A DNA stretch of 64,000 nt from Amanita rubescens (GCA_015039365.1 WION01000041.1:124001-188000), one strand, 5' to 3'; counted from the stretch's first letter, positions 44,464 to 56,312 are shown. Notes: generated by a model not told the origin, from the sequence alone. Program-made: numbers and translations.

Positions 44464-44974
44464 GGACTGCCCTCTCGTCCGCTGGGAAAGACGGTCGGGT
44501 ACGGTTATGGAAAGTGACTGCGGGTAATGGTCAGTGGAGGCACGCTGGTAGCATCGGTGTTGAACAGGATGACGAACGGGAGCTGCAAAAGCAACAGGTT
44601 GGAGTAGAAAAGGATATTGACATGGATTGAGCTTTGTTCTATGCGAAAGAGTGCCAGGCTGGCTGATGGGAAGGTTCTCCGCGTCCGAGTCTTTGGCACT
44701 CAAATTGAAATATTACGTAAAACGATAGTTTGTCGCCTGCCACCACAGCGTTGCGCTGTAATTTACAAACTGCTCTCTTTCCTACCGACTTTTCCCTCCA
44801 TTTCTCGGACAAAGAACTTATGATCTCCGGGCTGCTTAAGGGAAATGACATTTATCGCACTTAAGGCTCAAGATATAGATGTATCGTGGACAGCTACGTT
44901 TCTGTCAGTGGCAGTTCCGATTCGAGCTTGACGTATCGATATCCATTTCCGATAGGAATGCCCCCCTATTCCAA
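44464..44974 (+). pseudogene. Detached copy of the seh1 3' end
   Basis: It repeats the last seh1 exon (SSAGKDGRVRLWKVTAGNGQ, ending EKDIDMD and TGA near 44630) and about 330 bp of 3' flank. It starts exactly at the exon's 5' border. No other seh1 exon precedes it, so it cannot make Seh1. Direct orientation, 11,248 bp from the original. Confidence 0.9.
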
Positions 44975-44999
44975 AGCTTGTGCAGTGACGTACTTCCCA

Positions 45000-46183
45000 A
45001 GTAGGACTGTGGTCAACCTTTCTTGCTCCTGTAGAAACAGTTCGTGCCGCCCTTATCAGACCTATTGGTCACAGAATCAGCACGCCAGCGTCGCGTATCT
45101 CTGTTGTTAACGAATCATATGCCATCTGCACCTTTTCTGAGTCAAGGGTCGCTTTCCATTCACACATCACGGCCCTGCGACTCAATATAATGGCATACTT
45201 ATCGTACAGGTCAGGTTCATTCTCTCACGAAAGCTTCCGAACCACCGCGCATTCTGATGCACGTCGAATGATGCGCTCGCACCCCTGGTTTCCTGGTGGA
45301 AATCCTAACCTCTTTACTACGCCCTCACTTACACGGCTTCTTTTGAATGCAGAGTTGGTTCCCTGCCCTCTCTCACCGAGCCCCAGAGCTCAAGGACTCG
45401 AGCGTCGACACTTCGAGAACTTCGCGAAGTTTCTAGTAGATGGCGTGCTGTATCAATAACCTAGTACTGGTTGTTCGGGTGTCGCTGCGGCTAATACTTC
45501 AATAACCCCCGTCCAGCTTAACAGCCGAAGGGGAATCAGCTGGCCACCGATACGAACCCATCCAGTCGCGAACAGGGCCATTTTTAACGATAGCAAGGAA
45601 AAGACTGTATCGCAGTCGGAAGAGTACGTCGAAGCTCACGTTTTGATCGGTTTGTACTGGACTTGAATCATAGGAGGAAGCAAATGAATACCTGATTTTG
45701 CGCAAAGAAGTTGCGAGCAGCGGGCCACCGGGCGCTCATTCGTAGGCCGTCACTACTTTTGTTGCATTCAAGGATCTGATGAGCGTCTGGCATGATTCAG
45801 AGAGATCTTTGCTGGTTTGATAAGTTCGCCGCGAAGATTGGGCGCGCTGTATGTTTAATTCTTGTCTGAAGCAAAAACAGAGAGGCTGATACATCACATC
45901 CTTCAACCTGGCCGCACATTGAAATCTTTTTCACGCTCAAAAATTTCAAGCAATATCGAAAGAAATTACTTTCAACGGATCGATGCGCATAAATATTGAT
46001 CTCTAAAACAATGTGTTCAGCCGCTGTCGCTTGACGCCGAACTTGAACTCCTTTGTAAAATATTACCATCTTGCCGAATATACTAATTGATCGCCAGAGT
46101 TTTGGTAGGATAGTCTTCAAGGCCTCGGTTCGGTAAGTAGCGTCTTTGTTTGCACTCCCACGGTCGCTCGGCTAACTAATCGC
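45000..46183 (-). other. Possible decayed minus-strand gene
   Basis: Fragments on the minus strand look coding: SFDVLFRLRYSLFLAIVKNG (about 45580-45640), ARHLLETSRSSRSVDARVLE (about 45390-45450) and MCEWKATLDSEKVQMAYDSL (about 45100-45160). They lie in different frames with stops between, and no convincing intron chain links them. Family unknown. A mutated gene relic or a mis-spliced real gene are both possible. Confidence 0.3.
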
Positions 46184-46429
46184 TCAGCACAACGCGCTGG
46201 CCTGCAAGCACGCGTCAAGAATGCTTAGACTATCTGTGAGATGCTCCCGGCACATTGTGTTTAACATGAGCATTTTTTCGTAATCGGCGTGCTTCCGCAG
46301 TAAAGCACGGAACCGCTCCTCCTTGGTCTTGGCATCATGATGGCGAGGCCTTACGTCAAATGTGGGCTTCTCTAACGCACTGGGGATAAATGCTGCGATA
46401 GTCTCTCTTCTGGACTGCGCAGCAAGCAT
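46184..46429 (-). CDS. Small hypothetical protein (81 aa)
   Basis: A complete frame from the ATG at 46429 to TGA-side stop at 46184. The product starts MLAAQSRRETIAAFIPSALE and continues with a charged helical part, KTKEERFRALLRKHADYEKM, and a C-terminal CREHLTDSLSILDACLQASA. The charged, helix-prone composition is more protein-like than the shadows around it. I recognise no family. It might be the first exon of the decayed minus-strand sequence at 45.0-46.2 kb. Confidence 0.3.
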   Translation of the reverse strand: MLAAQSRRETIAAFIPSALEKPTFDVRPRHHDAKTKEERFRALLRKHADYEKMLMLNTMCREHLTDSLSILDACLQASALC

Positions 46430-47082
46430 TGTTTATTGGACGAAACAATAATTGCTGTCGACGTAGCCGAGGTTGCGGAAATTCTTTGGACTGTTCTGAT
46501 TGGCGCACGGCGCGTGCTCTAATCAGATCTCCATTTTTATGCTAAGTAACTCTGCCTTGTAGATATGATTGACTTGTGCAAGCATCTTCCAGTTAAAAAA
46601 AGATGACATTTGGAGGGCAGAAAGAACATACATATCGCAAATATTAGCAAGCCCCTGGCGCTTTAATCCAGGGCCATCGTATGACGACTTTTTCTAACCG
46701 GACGATGGGCTTACATGAGGTATAAGGTATGTATAGCATCACATAGTATGGCAGAATCTCGCAACCTCGGGCGACTGGCGCAATCTCTCACGAAAATTTC
46801 GCTAACAACGGTCTTGGTTAGGCTGCAAACGATGAACAGATTGCGCAGTTGATTCGTCACAAGAGCGAGCCCACAGCCATGCTATCTTGTTGCCCTCTCA
46901 CCCTTCGAGAAACCGGCTACGCGTGTCCTGCCGAACTTGATGCCGAAAAATGTATCTTATCCTCGTCGCAGAGGACACCCAGGGTCAAAGCTGGCCATTT
47001 GTCCTCAGTTGCAGGATACACAGAACGCATAGATCCCTATTGCACGCCAGCAGACTAGGCAAGGGGCCGATATAACTTACAA
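46430..47082. other. Intergenic, no gene seen
   Basis: Mixed composition. The open frame at 46849-47058 has no domain or splice support. Confidence 0.4.
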
Positions 47083-47138
47083 AAAGCAGAAAGCAGAAAG
47101 CAGAAAGCAGAAAGCAGAAAGCAGAAAGCAGAAAGCAG
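47083..47138. repeat. Heptanucleotide microsatellite (AAAGCAG)8
   Basis: Eight perfect copies of AAAGCAG. Perfect copies suggest recent expansion. It lies about 360 bp upstream of the secreted repeat-protein gene. Confidence 0.95.
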
Positions 47139-47406
47139 GCGGCACACATTTCATATCTTAAGGAGCGAGCCTCCGATACCAGCCAACTGCCTGTCGTTGT
47201 AATCTTTCACCATTCAGGTTTCAAAAGTCCGGATTCGGCCCTTGAAGGGATGATCTGCTCAAGCGACAGCTTTTGGTGTTATCGCAACATGTCAATTCTC
47301 CAACGGCTAATTGTGATATCGGTTCGTCCTTGGCACTGCGGCGCAGCATATACCTTTTCGCGAATGTTGTCCCCCAATTAGGGTATTTGTAATGTCGTCG
47401 AAAAGT

Positions 47407-47413
47407 TATAAAG
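47407..47413 (+). promoter_or_regulatory. TATA box of the secreted repeat-protein gene
   Basis: TATAAAG, 94 nt before the ATG at 47501. It is followed by a CT-rich leader with TTCTTCAGACAAGCATC, a typical layout for a strongly expressed fungal secreted protein. Confidence 0.55.
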
Positions 47414-47500
47414 AGGCCTCGACATTATCTTCATTCTTCAGACAAGCATCTTGCCTTCGATTCGAACTCGAATTCTCAACATCTTAATCGCTACATAACA

Positions 47501-48543
47501 ATGAAGGTAAAGCTCTTTTTTTGCAAAAATTGTGACCACGGTCAACTCATACATTTGTGCAGTTCACTGCGTTAAGCAGCATCATTGCTCTTGCCCTCAT
47601 CAGCGTCGCTGCCGCCGCCGGGGTTCCTCCCGCTGCCAAAGCGCATGGCCATGCTCCTCCTTCAGGACAAACTCCTGGCCGTATTACTCCCCGCGACAGC
47701 CAGATTTCTCCCCATGGTAAACCTTCCGGGGATGTTCCTCCTCCCGGGAAAACTCCCGGCCACCTTACCGCCCGTGACGCGACCCCCAGCCAGGTTCATC
47801 CCCATGGTAAATCTTCTGGAGATGTCCCTCCCCCCGAGAAAAGCCACGACCACGTTCCTCCTCCTGGAAAAACTCCTGACCATCTCACTGCCCGTAACGC
47901 GATTCCCAGCCAAGTTCCTCCCCCCGAGAAAAGTCACGATCGTGTTCCTCCTCCGGGGAAAACTCCCGACCATCTTACTGCCCGTGACGCGACTCCCAGC
48001 CAGGTTCATCCCCATGGTAAATCTTCTGGAAATGTCCCTCCCCCCGAGAAAAGCCACGACCACGCTCCTCCTCCTGGAAAAACTCCTGACCATCTTACTG
48101 CCCGTGACGCGATTCCCAGCCAAGTTCCTCCCCCCGAGAAAAGTCACGATCGTGTTCCTCCTCCGGGGAAAACTCCCAACCATCTTACTGCCCGTGACGC
48201 GACTCCCAGCCAGGTTCATCCCCATGGTAAATCTTCTGGAGATGTCCCTCCCCCCGAGAAAAGCCACGACCACGCTCCTCCTCCTGGAAAAACTCCTGAC
48301 CATCTTACTGCCCGTGACGCGATTCCCAGCCAAGTTCCTCCCCCGAGAAAAGTCACGATCATGTCCCTCCCCCTGGCAAAACTCCCAATCATGTTACTCC
48401 CCGTGACACAGTTCCTAACCATGTTTCTCCCCATGGCAAAGCTCCCGGCCGCGCTTAACATCTCAACGTGTGCCGCCGCACAACCCGACTTTCAGACTTT
48501 TATGATCCGTTGCCTTATTCGCTTATGTTCATCCACTCCTTGA
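47501..48543 (+). CDS. Secreted Pro/His-rich repeat protein, C terminus frameshifted
   Basis: Exon 1 is only ATG AAG (47501-47506). After an intron at 47507-47562 the frame continues with FTALSSIIALALISVAAAAG, giving a classic signal peptide, probably cleaved after about residue 20. The mature part is made of short Pro/His/Lys-rich modules such as HLTARDATPSQVHPHGKSSG, DVPPPEKSHDHVPPPGKTPD and QVPPPEKSHDRVPPPGKTPD. They are arranged as 70-residue (210-bp) higher-order repeats. In the last unit the C-tract is five bases (48340-48344) instead of six. The frame shifts, and the last 65 or so residues are unrelated hydrophobic sequence ending at 48543. Without the loss the repeats would run on to a TAA near 48460. 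No KR or RR dibasic sites occur, so Kex2-type processing is unlikely. Function unknown: wall-associated or extracellular. Confidence 0.75.
47761..48390 (+). repeat. Three 210-bp higher-order repeats
   Basis: Units start at 47761, 47971 and 48181, each with CCGTGACGCGA(C/T)(C/T)CCCAGCCAGG near its start. They are nearly identical, and each consists of a 120-bp and a 90-bp half that are themselves related. Confidence 0.93.
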
Positions 48544-50327
48544 CTGTGACCTATGATCTACATTCCTGCATTCTCCCATTTCTTTACTACCTGTTCTATA
48601 TACTGTGTACACAATATACGGTAGTGTACTAGGACTTGGACTCTTTGAATCTTGTATTCGGACTTGTGAATCAGACGTTTTTGACTGCTTATATTCGAGC
48701 TTTTGTCATACCTGGAAGACAGGCCTGCAAGTTGTCGCCCCGAGGGCAGAATCTCTTCCCCCTCCACACGAGAGAGTTGGTCGCGAGCATCAAGCTAACA
48801 TAGGTGACGAAGCAATCGTGTTCGTCTTGCCACTCTTATTCTGCACCAATACTTCTTTTGATCGCGCCAGGTATCACCAAGAGAGCAGATGCGCACGGTG
48901 AATGGCGCAAGTACAATATTTTTTCTTCGTTGTATGAAAGCTATACGCGCGATTGCCACCGAACCGAAAAAGACACATCGAAAAATCTTCTTTATGATCT
49001 ATTGTGGAGTAACATAGATAAGTAAACACTGCGTAATAGATTGTACGCGTTCAATCTGACGAACGTTCTTCGGTTGAGGGGAGGATGTATGATTCATATC
49101 GACCCTTATGTAAAGCGCCCAACCATCTCACAAAAGCGGTGGTCTCAGCGTTTTGCACAGAGTGCTAATCTTGCCCGCAATCTTGAAGTTGCTATACGAC
49201 TCCTATAGCAGGGTTGCGGAAGTGGCCGACTTGGATTCATCTCTTTCCGCCTAATGCAAAAACACTCCATAGTACCGCTGTGAGTGGGATAATCACTAAC
49301 TCTGTCTCACTTTCAGGTCAATCCAGTCCCTACCTTGAAGCACCGTTGTAAAACTTGATGACAGTGCTCAGGGAATGTGCCGAGGACGAAAGATTAGTGT
49401 AAGCCCTTTGAAAGGCTTCGTTGCCTTATTGTTGACCGGTTGACGGAAAGCCTGTATAGTTCGTACGAGGTCTTCAAGCCGCGTTCAAGTTGACTTTGGA
49501 GAGTGTTTGTTATATAGCTGCCGTTTCTTCCTTAGCGCTGTTTTCGATTAGACCGAGGAACCGTGGGAATCCTGTTCTAATTTGGATCTATGCCAGACGT
49601 CACAGCCTCTACGTATTCCGTCACCGGGCTCAAGGCGAACTTACCTTTAAACAATGAAAGGAACGATACAGCGGTATTACGAATGGAATGACGTAGGCGT
49701 TATACCTGTACAGGAAGCTACGTTTCTTCGTAGGGCCAGAGGACGAAAGGGATGAACGCCACCCGTGGTTCCGTTGTAGGCTCCTTCTAGTTCGGAGGTA
49801 TCAGAACTTATACAACCTCACGAAGATCACCCAATTACGTTTCCCGAAACTTGCCAAACCTGAAACGCCTCGTTCGTGACTTCGTGTATGTGGTTGTCTT
49901 GAAGAAAGATTTGTATTCATGTTGAAGCCCAAACGATGCTGATCTAGGGTGCCTACACCTTTGCGTTGTCGAAAATTGTGTTTCCTATAGCAAGCGATAT
50001 GTTTTCCAGGATACCTGCTCCACCCGCTCTTGGCTCTTCACTTATGAATCAAATTTGCTACAAGTTTGAAATCATTGCACTCCTTATGCCTTATGGGTTT
50101 TCCTGGATGAACTTCGTATCAGAGCTATATTAAGCCTGGTGACGTCTCTTCGGGCACATCCGAGCTGCTATTCATGAAGGCACATTTGCGAAACATACGG
50201 AGAATGTGCAAAAGCTCCATTGGGCTTCTTTAAGTTCGGATGTACTCTCAAGTAGATAAATAGAGTCTCCTCTTTTTCGCACCCCAATCTCCTATCGTAC
50301 CTGACAACCACCATTATTCCGATAAAG
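48544..50327. other. Intergenic, no gene supported
   Basis: 1.8 kb between the repeat-protein gene and the OPT gene. Short frames at 48605-49025 lack support. The last 150 bp are the likely OPT promoter and leader. Confidence 0.45.
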
Positions 50328-53300
50328 ATGGCGACCAAAATTGCAAATAATGCTGAATTCAGGACCAAACGGGAAGAGTGCAGTTCTCAGAACGAGAAGC
50401 AGGAGTGTACCCATTTCGCGGAACTGTCCGTGGAAGTTTTCAGTGAGCATGACGTGTAAGTAGTTTTTCTGAGAATATCAACGTTTATTGGAAGCTTTTG
50501 GACTAGGTCAAAGCCATTCCCTACCTTGCCTGATGAGACTGAAGAAACTCATCAATTAACGATAAGGTGGCATTCATGTGGGCTAATGGGTGTACATTTA
50601 CATGGAATATTCTAGAGCAATCGCCGTTGGTTGCGCTCTTGGTGCAATTGGTGAGTTTTGTCGGAAATCCTTTCCTATGGTAAAGAGAAATTTACTGGTC
50701 ACCAGTCGGCGCCTCGAACATATACCTTGGCCTGAAGACCGGCGCCATCTTTGGCTCTCAACTTTTTGGTGTATGTAAACTATATCGGTAATCTATTACC
50801 AATGCAAAACAAATCATATAGGCCATTCTAGGATTCGCCATCCTGAAACCCATCTCAAAAGCGCTTCCCGAGTCGGGGCTCCTTGGCCGCCTTTTCGGAG
50901 GTTACTTTGGTCCAAAGGAGAATTGTACCGTACAAAGGTGATTGATCTGATCTATCGGTTTGGAGAGACAAACAGATTTGTTTGCAGCGCTGCAACAGCT
51001 GCAGGTGGATTAGGTATCCTTGCCGTTAGTGCCATCCCCGCTATGTACCGCCTTGATCTGTTGTCGGATCCGCGAGAAGACTTCGGTAGACTTATTGCTC
51101 TTATTTTCTCCTCTGCTTTCTTCGGCGTGTGCTTCGTCATTCCCCTTCGGAAATACTTTATTGTGCACCAGAAATTGACTTTCCCTACACCAGCTGCGAC
51201 GGTATGCCTGCCGCGATGATGTCGTATCAGAAATACTCAACAAGAGCCTAGGCATACACGATCCGATCTTTACATGGTGGTAAATCGGGCGCTCTCGCTG
51301 GTAGAAAGAAAGCCCTGGCGCTTTTCTGGACCTTAATTGCATCTTTCCTCTACAAAGTTTTGAATGGCTACGCGCCTGGTATTGTGCGTATTTCTTACGA
51401 TCTCTTATGTTTCTTGACAACCTTATGACTGGATAGCTGCTTGACTGGCATATTGGTTGGACTTTATACAGGCTCGGTTTCGCAAGTATCATTTCTCTGG
51501 ATAACTATGGCTGGTGGATTGAAAGTGAGAAACCAAATATTAAAACATAAATTGTCGCCTAATAAGACCTTCAGTCACACCGGCCTTCTTCGGGGCTGGC
51601 ATGCTCAGTGGTTTAACTGCCAGTTGGAGCTTCTGTAAGTGCTCTAGATTCAATCACCGTGACCCTCTGTGTAATTTGAATAGTCGCAGGTAGCATCTTG
51701 GCATGGGGAATCAGTAAGTTGTTTGGGATATCGTACCATTTTACGATCTTCATCCCCTTCACAGTGGCACCACTACTTGTCAAAAATGGACTAGCCGTAG
51801 GCATATCCGTCAGCGATGATTATCCGTTGGTGTCCTACCTGTCTCTGTCGTTCAGCAACCCTGAGCAATTCATCGCACAACCTTCGCCACGCTACTGGCT
51901 TTTATGGCCTGGCATTTTCATCATGTTGCTCTATTCTATCACTGAGGTTATATTGAGCCTGATACCCCTGATGACCTGTAAGCGTAATTTCCTCAACCGC
52001 TATGATATCGATCAAATACATCTATTTAAAGCCATGAAGAATCGGAATCCCGTCGGGTGGTTCCGCGGCAACAAGGACAACTCCGAAGATGAAGACCACA
52101 CTCCGATTCAAGATCGCGTCCCCACTTCATGGTGGGCCGTCGGAGTCTTGCTGAGCACCATTACTTCCTGCGCAATTCTCGCAAAGTTTTTTTCTATGAA
52201 TGTCGGCGAAGTTCTCCTTGCGCAAATTCTCGGATTTCTCTTATCATTTATTGCTGTGCAATCTTCGGGACAAACTGATATCAATCCTGTCACTACGATA
52301 GCTAAAGTTAGTTGATCCTTTGTTTGAGCGACGTGATTAAATGACAGCGCTCTATCCAGGTATCCCAGCTCATCTTCGGCGGTATCGCTAAAGCTGCGCA
52401 TCGCCCGCAGGTTCCTGCTCAGATGCTCAATCTGAGTGCTGGTGTCATCGCTGCTGGTTCAGCTTCCCAAGCTTCTGATATGACCGGCGATCTAAAGACT
52501 GGTTATCTCTTGAGAGCAAAACCTAGAAACCAATTTATTGCTCAGCTCTGTGGAGCTTTCGTGGCAGTTTTTGTGTCCGTAAGCCTCTTTGTTCTATTCG
52601 CGAAGGCTTCACCTTGTATCATGTACGTCCCAGCCGCTTACAAGCGCCTACCCTGACAGCTTGAATTAGTAATCCTCCCGAATCGGGCGAATGCCCCTAC
52701 GGCGCGCCGTCAGTGGCAGCTTGGGCTGCCGTCTCGATCGCGGTAACTAGCCCTAAATTGCGTGCGTAGCGCTCATTTGGAAACCCTGGCATGTCTGACG
52801 ATTCATCCCTTTAAGCCATCCCTCCTACATCTGCTTATACAGCCATTGGCCTTGGAATTGCTAGTGTTTTGACACTCATTATCAAGGTCAATATTTATTA
52901 CCTTCAAATAAGCCCAATAAATAAACTGTGATTCAGGCTTACGTTGTTCCAAAGAAGTACTGGCCGTATGTTCCAAACTGGGCAAGTTTCTGGTGCTATA
53001 CCTCAATTGACTTGAAATAACGCAATACAGAATGCCATTGGTCTAGGCTTTGTAGTACCGCAAGCCTACTACTCTCTTGCGATGGCAATCGGCTCCGTTG
53101 TGTGTTATGTGTGGTCGAAGAAAAATGTCGCATCCTATGACATGTATATGTTTGCTGTTGCAGTAGGTGTTCTAACCTGGTTGGTTCCCACTGGCGACTT
53201 AATGAATGTTAGGCTGGATTGATCGCCGGTGAAGGTCTCGGGGGAGTATTCCAAGCCTTATTGGCTGTGACGGGAATAGATGGTTCCAGTAAGCCACCAT

Positions 53301-53388
53301 GATCGAATCTTAATGATGTTACAAACTTATTTTACTCATAGGATATGGAACTGCTGTTGGCTGCCCCGGATTTCAATTTTGTGGTTAG
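50328..53388 (+). CDS. OPT-family oligopeptide transporter
   Basis: Roughly 18 short exons join in frame from the ATG at 50328 to TAG at 53386-53388, with no lesion found. OPT proteins are proton-coupled plasma- or inner-membrane carriers of small peptides, glutathione or metal chelates. Hallmarks: AIAVGCALGAIVGASNIYLG followed by LKTG, built across two introns; FAILKPISKALPESG; GYFGPKENCTVQ; ATAAGGLGILAVSAIPAMYR; YTIRSLHGGKSGAL. A charged cytosolic loop (about 51990-52110) follows, then VSQLIFGGIAKAAHRPQVPA, QASDMTGDLKTGYLLRAKP, NPPESGECPYGAPSVAAWAA, KKYWPYVPNW|NAIGLGFVVPQ, and the end GTAVGCPGFQFCG. Many hydrophobic helices are visible. The intron at 52982-53030 is GC-AG. The sequence recalls the yellow-stripe-like branch more than the classical peptide branch, but the substrate is open. 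Confidence 0.9.
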
Positions 53389-53878
53389 GGACCAGTACTG
53401 GGTTTGTTCGTTCATCTTCCTGCAGAAATATTTAGAAAAAGGAATTCGTCCACTTATCAAACTTATTCATGGTCAGTGACATTGAAAGCTCTATTACGGG
53501 CTACGAAGCGTAAGATGTAATATGGGGAGTGAATTCATGCTAACAGAGTGTGGACGACTCCCTTGTGTTTGAACCGACCTACCTTTATTACGGGTATCAT
53601 CAGAGGTATCACCGGTCACCTGTGTATCAAAATGGCCCGCGGCCCTCCACAGAAGCTACCTCTGAATCCGTGAAATGGGCACGACAGCGCGCCAACAATG
53701 CGCGATTTGTTGCGAAAACCCGCCGTTGCGCTGCGCGCAAGATCGTCTTAAACGTGAATCATCTCACTGGCCCACTCAGACCTTGCCATACTTTCTCGTA
53801 CATTCTCTGTCGCACTTGCGTTTCTCTCGGCGTTGCCACTTGGCTTCGCTTGACAGACCAACATGGTTCAAGTTGGTC
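53389..53878. other. Intergenic between convergent OPT and APH-like genes
   Basis: 490 bp of 3' flanks. No coding content is supported. Confidence 0.5.
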
Positions 53879-55355
53879 CTAACAATCAACAAGTGTTCCA
53901 GCCGCAGCGCGAGCCTCCACTTGTACACCAAGCTCCTTCATTCTACTCTCAGCCCAAGCTCCCAGATTCCCAAAATAATCCTCAGGATTAGCACCTCGCC
54001 ACTCTTGCAATGCAAACCAAATGTGGCGTACATCACTCCCTGCCTTGATCACATGTTTGTAATCGGGTGCTTGATTGAAGAGGGCCTAGTGTAGATGACA
54101 GCTATTTCCCCGTTCATAGACTGACAAGTGGTACATACCTGGAAGTATTGCCTTGCCCATGTCAGGTACTGTGCATGATCGCCGGAAGTTGCAACGTCAG
54201 GCACTCGAGTGATTGATGGGTCAGCATTCTCATTTGTCACCAGATCCACTGCCACTGCCATCAATGGATCGGATAAGATAGCCGGCACAATGCTCCCAGT
54301 CTCCCAGTCGTACAGGGACGTCACAAGGGGTAGACCATTATCATCTATTGTAATCGACATATTGTGAATGCCGAAATCGCCATGTTCGAGAACAAGGCGA
54401 TAGAGGGAGTTCTTGTCGTTGTCCGTAGGCATGATGTGTGGGATGAGGCGTAAAAGAGACTGCTTGGCCGCCGCAGCAATGGGACCGACGGTGTTGTTGT
54501 CGTCCTCCCACCCAATCATGTCGCCTATGTTTCCAATTGTCGCTTCGATCTTGGAAGTGATAAGAGCAACACAAAACTGGCGTGTAGGAGCGACGGGAAC
54601 AGGGAGAGACTTGGGCTTCTGTTCGAAGAGGCGTTCGCGGAGCCAAACAGCGGCGAAGTCAAGCGGAAGAATGAAGTTGAATAGTGATGCACGGATACGG
54701 GCTGACAGAGCTAGAAGACAAGACTAGAGAGCAGGTTGTCACAACTAGACTGAATTGAGCGGTTCAAATACTGACATAGGCACGCACCTTCCCCCGTGGG
54801 CTGAGATCGTACCAAACATTATTCTCTCCTTCTGCTCTTTCAAACAAGAACAAGCGACGGCCCGCAATATCCTGAGGGCGATCAAGTCTGGGACCAACGT
54901 TCTGCACTGGGATACGGTGGTAAAGGAGGTGGGATGCCAAGATATTAGGCTCCGAGCGCAAGAGCTCGTACAGCGCCACTTCGAACTTGACTTCAGGAAC
55001 TTGCGCATCAATTGGGAATCCGTCATAGTTGGGCATGTTGACATCTCCACGAGCCAATCGCGCCACGATGTCGGGTCGATTCGATAGCCTAAGGTGGAAA
55101 CCCTGTGCGCCATCCAACCTCAGTCTCAAGATATAAGGACGATTGGGAGAGACTCACATAGTTATTAGATCCCTTGTAGACGACCGGAATGTCAATCACC
55201 TCGGTGCAAAGATTCTCCTCAACCTCTCGAATGAGTAGATTCACATCCCAAACTCCATGAAAGGGGCTGTTGCCACTTTGGACCAAAGTGAGCAGCTGCT
55301 TACCATCGAAGTCGATGCCGTCCTGCATCTTAGGCCAATCGTCACGGAATGCCAT
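53879..55355 (-). CDS. Aminoglycoside-phosphotransferase-fold (APH-like) protein
   Basis: Four exons read intact from the ATG at 55355 to TAG at 53879-53881. The introns are about 55096-55156, 54714-54788 and 54088-54139. The APH fold is a kinase relative that phosphorylates small molecules or, rarely, proteins. Residues seen: the catalytic loop LEHGDFGIHN (HGDFGIHN at 54361-54384), with the catalytic Asp and metal-binding Asn, and the metal-binding DWE motif (54301-54309) in SLYDWETGSIVP. The N-lobe strand GFHLRLSNRPDIVARLARGD lies upstream, and a C-terminal helical part (starting ALFNQAPDYKHVIKAGSDVR) follows. It is an expanded family in fungi with mostly unknown substrates. Drug resistance cannot be inferred. 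No link to the neighbouring transporter is evident beyond convergent placement. Confidence 0.85.
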
Positions 55356-56312
55356 GAGGAGTTATTACAATTGACAGTCCTAATACTGATCTGTGGAGAA
55401 TGGAAACGAGAAGCAAGCAGATGAAGGGATAGGTGAGAAGTTTACATGATCGTACATAGTCGTCTTAAGTGATCCTGATGCTGCGACTCAAGCTTCAAGT
55501 CCTAGTCGCTATAGGCTTCATGCATCACGTAAGTATGTCACTGGAAGCCCAGAACTTGAAGGTCAATATCCGCTTTAGGGATTGGGGTCCTTGAACTACG
55601 CCTTAATGACTCTTTCATTTGAAATCCGTTCCCTGCTGCGGACAGCATTCTCGTGTTCCAGCAGGGACCCACTTGGACCTACAGACTCGGTTTGATCACA
55701 CGGACTGCCAAACCTTAAATTTCTTCGGTATCGACGTGACGTTTAGGGTATAAGCCGAATGGCAATCCACTTTAATTTTTCCCTATCAGCTGGACGGCCT
55801 TGGATCCCTTCATCCACCATAATATTAGTAGGGAACTTCATCACATCATCAATCTAGTAATGAGTCTGTCAGCCTGACTTCTATGGAGACAAACATTTTG
55901 GATGACTGAACGACAACTGGCTGTCGTTGTTGGACTAGAACTTGAACGTCACTTGGCCACCTTACTCGGAGCGTAGGTCATCAGTCACGCTTCCTGCCAG
56001 GATATTTGGTTTTGTTAGGATACAAATCCAGTTCACGTAAACCTTGTCAAGCGCAAATGATAACTAACGTTGCTTGAACATATACTAACTCTCTTACGAC
56101 AACTCAGAGACATCCGCTGACGCCATCAGGAAAGAACACATGTAAGTACAACCATTAGTGGGTAGGCAAGCCTTTACAACGTACCATGTGACACGGTCGC
56201 TCGTTGAACAACTGGTATTTGGTGGTAGTACATACAATGTAGAGTACGCATATGTAGAAATAAGAATGTCCGGATGTGTCTCACAGTATCTGCCCGGGCA
56301 TTGGCCTATCGG
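55356..56312. other. Intergenic, no gene seen
   Basis: It holds the promoter of the APH-like gene and the 3' flank of the giant GTPase gene. Mixed composition; short frames are unsupported. Confidence 0.45.

Noticed and set aside
47662..48333. 223-codon minus-strand ORF and the 273-codon ORF in another plus frame
   Set aside because: Shadows created by 210-bp repeats (a multiple of three); only the frame with the signal peptide makes sense.
47761..48390. CRISPR-like or spacer-repeat array
   Set aside because: Contiguous coding repeats in a eukaryotic gene, with no unique spacers.
50560..50780. Suspected stop codons breaking the OPT gene
   Set aside because: They fall in two short introns; splicing restores the conserved GASNIYLGLKTG segment.
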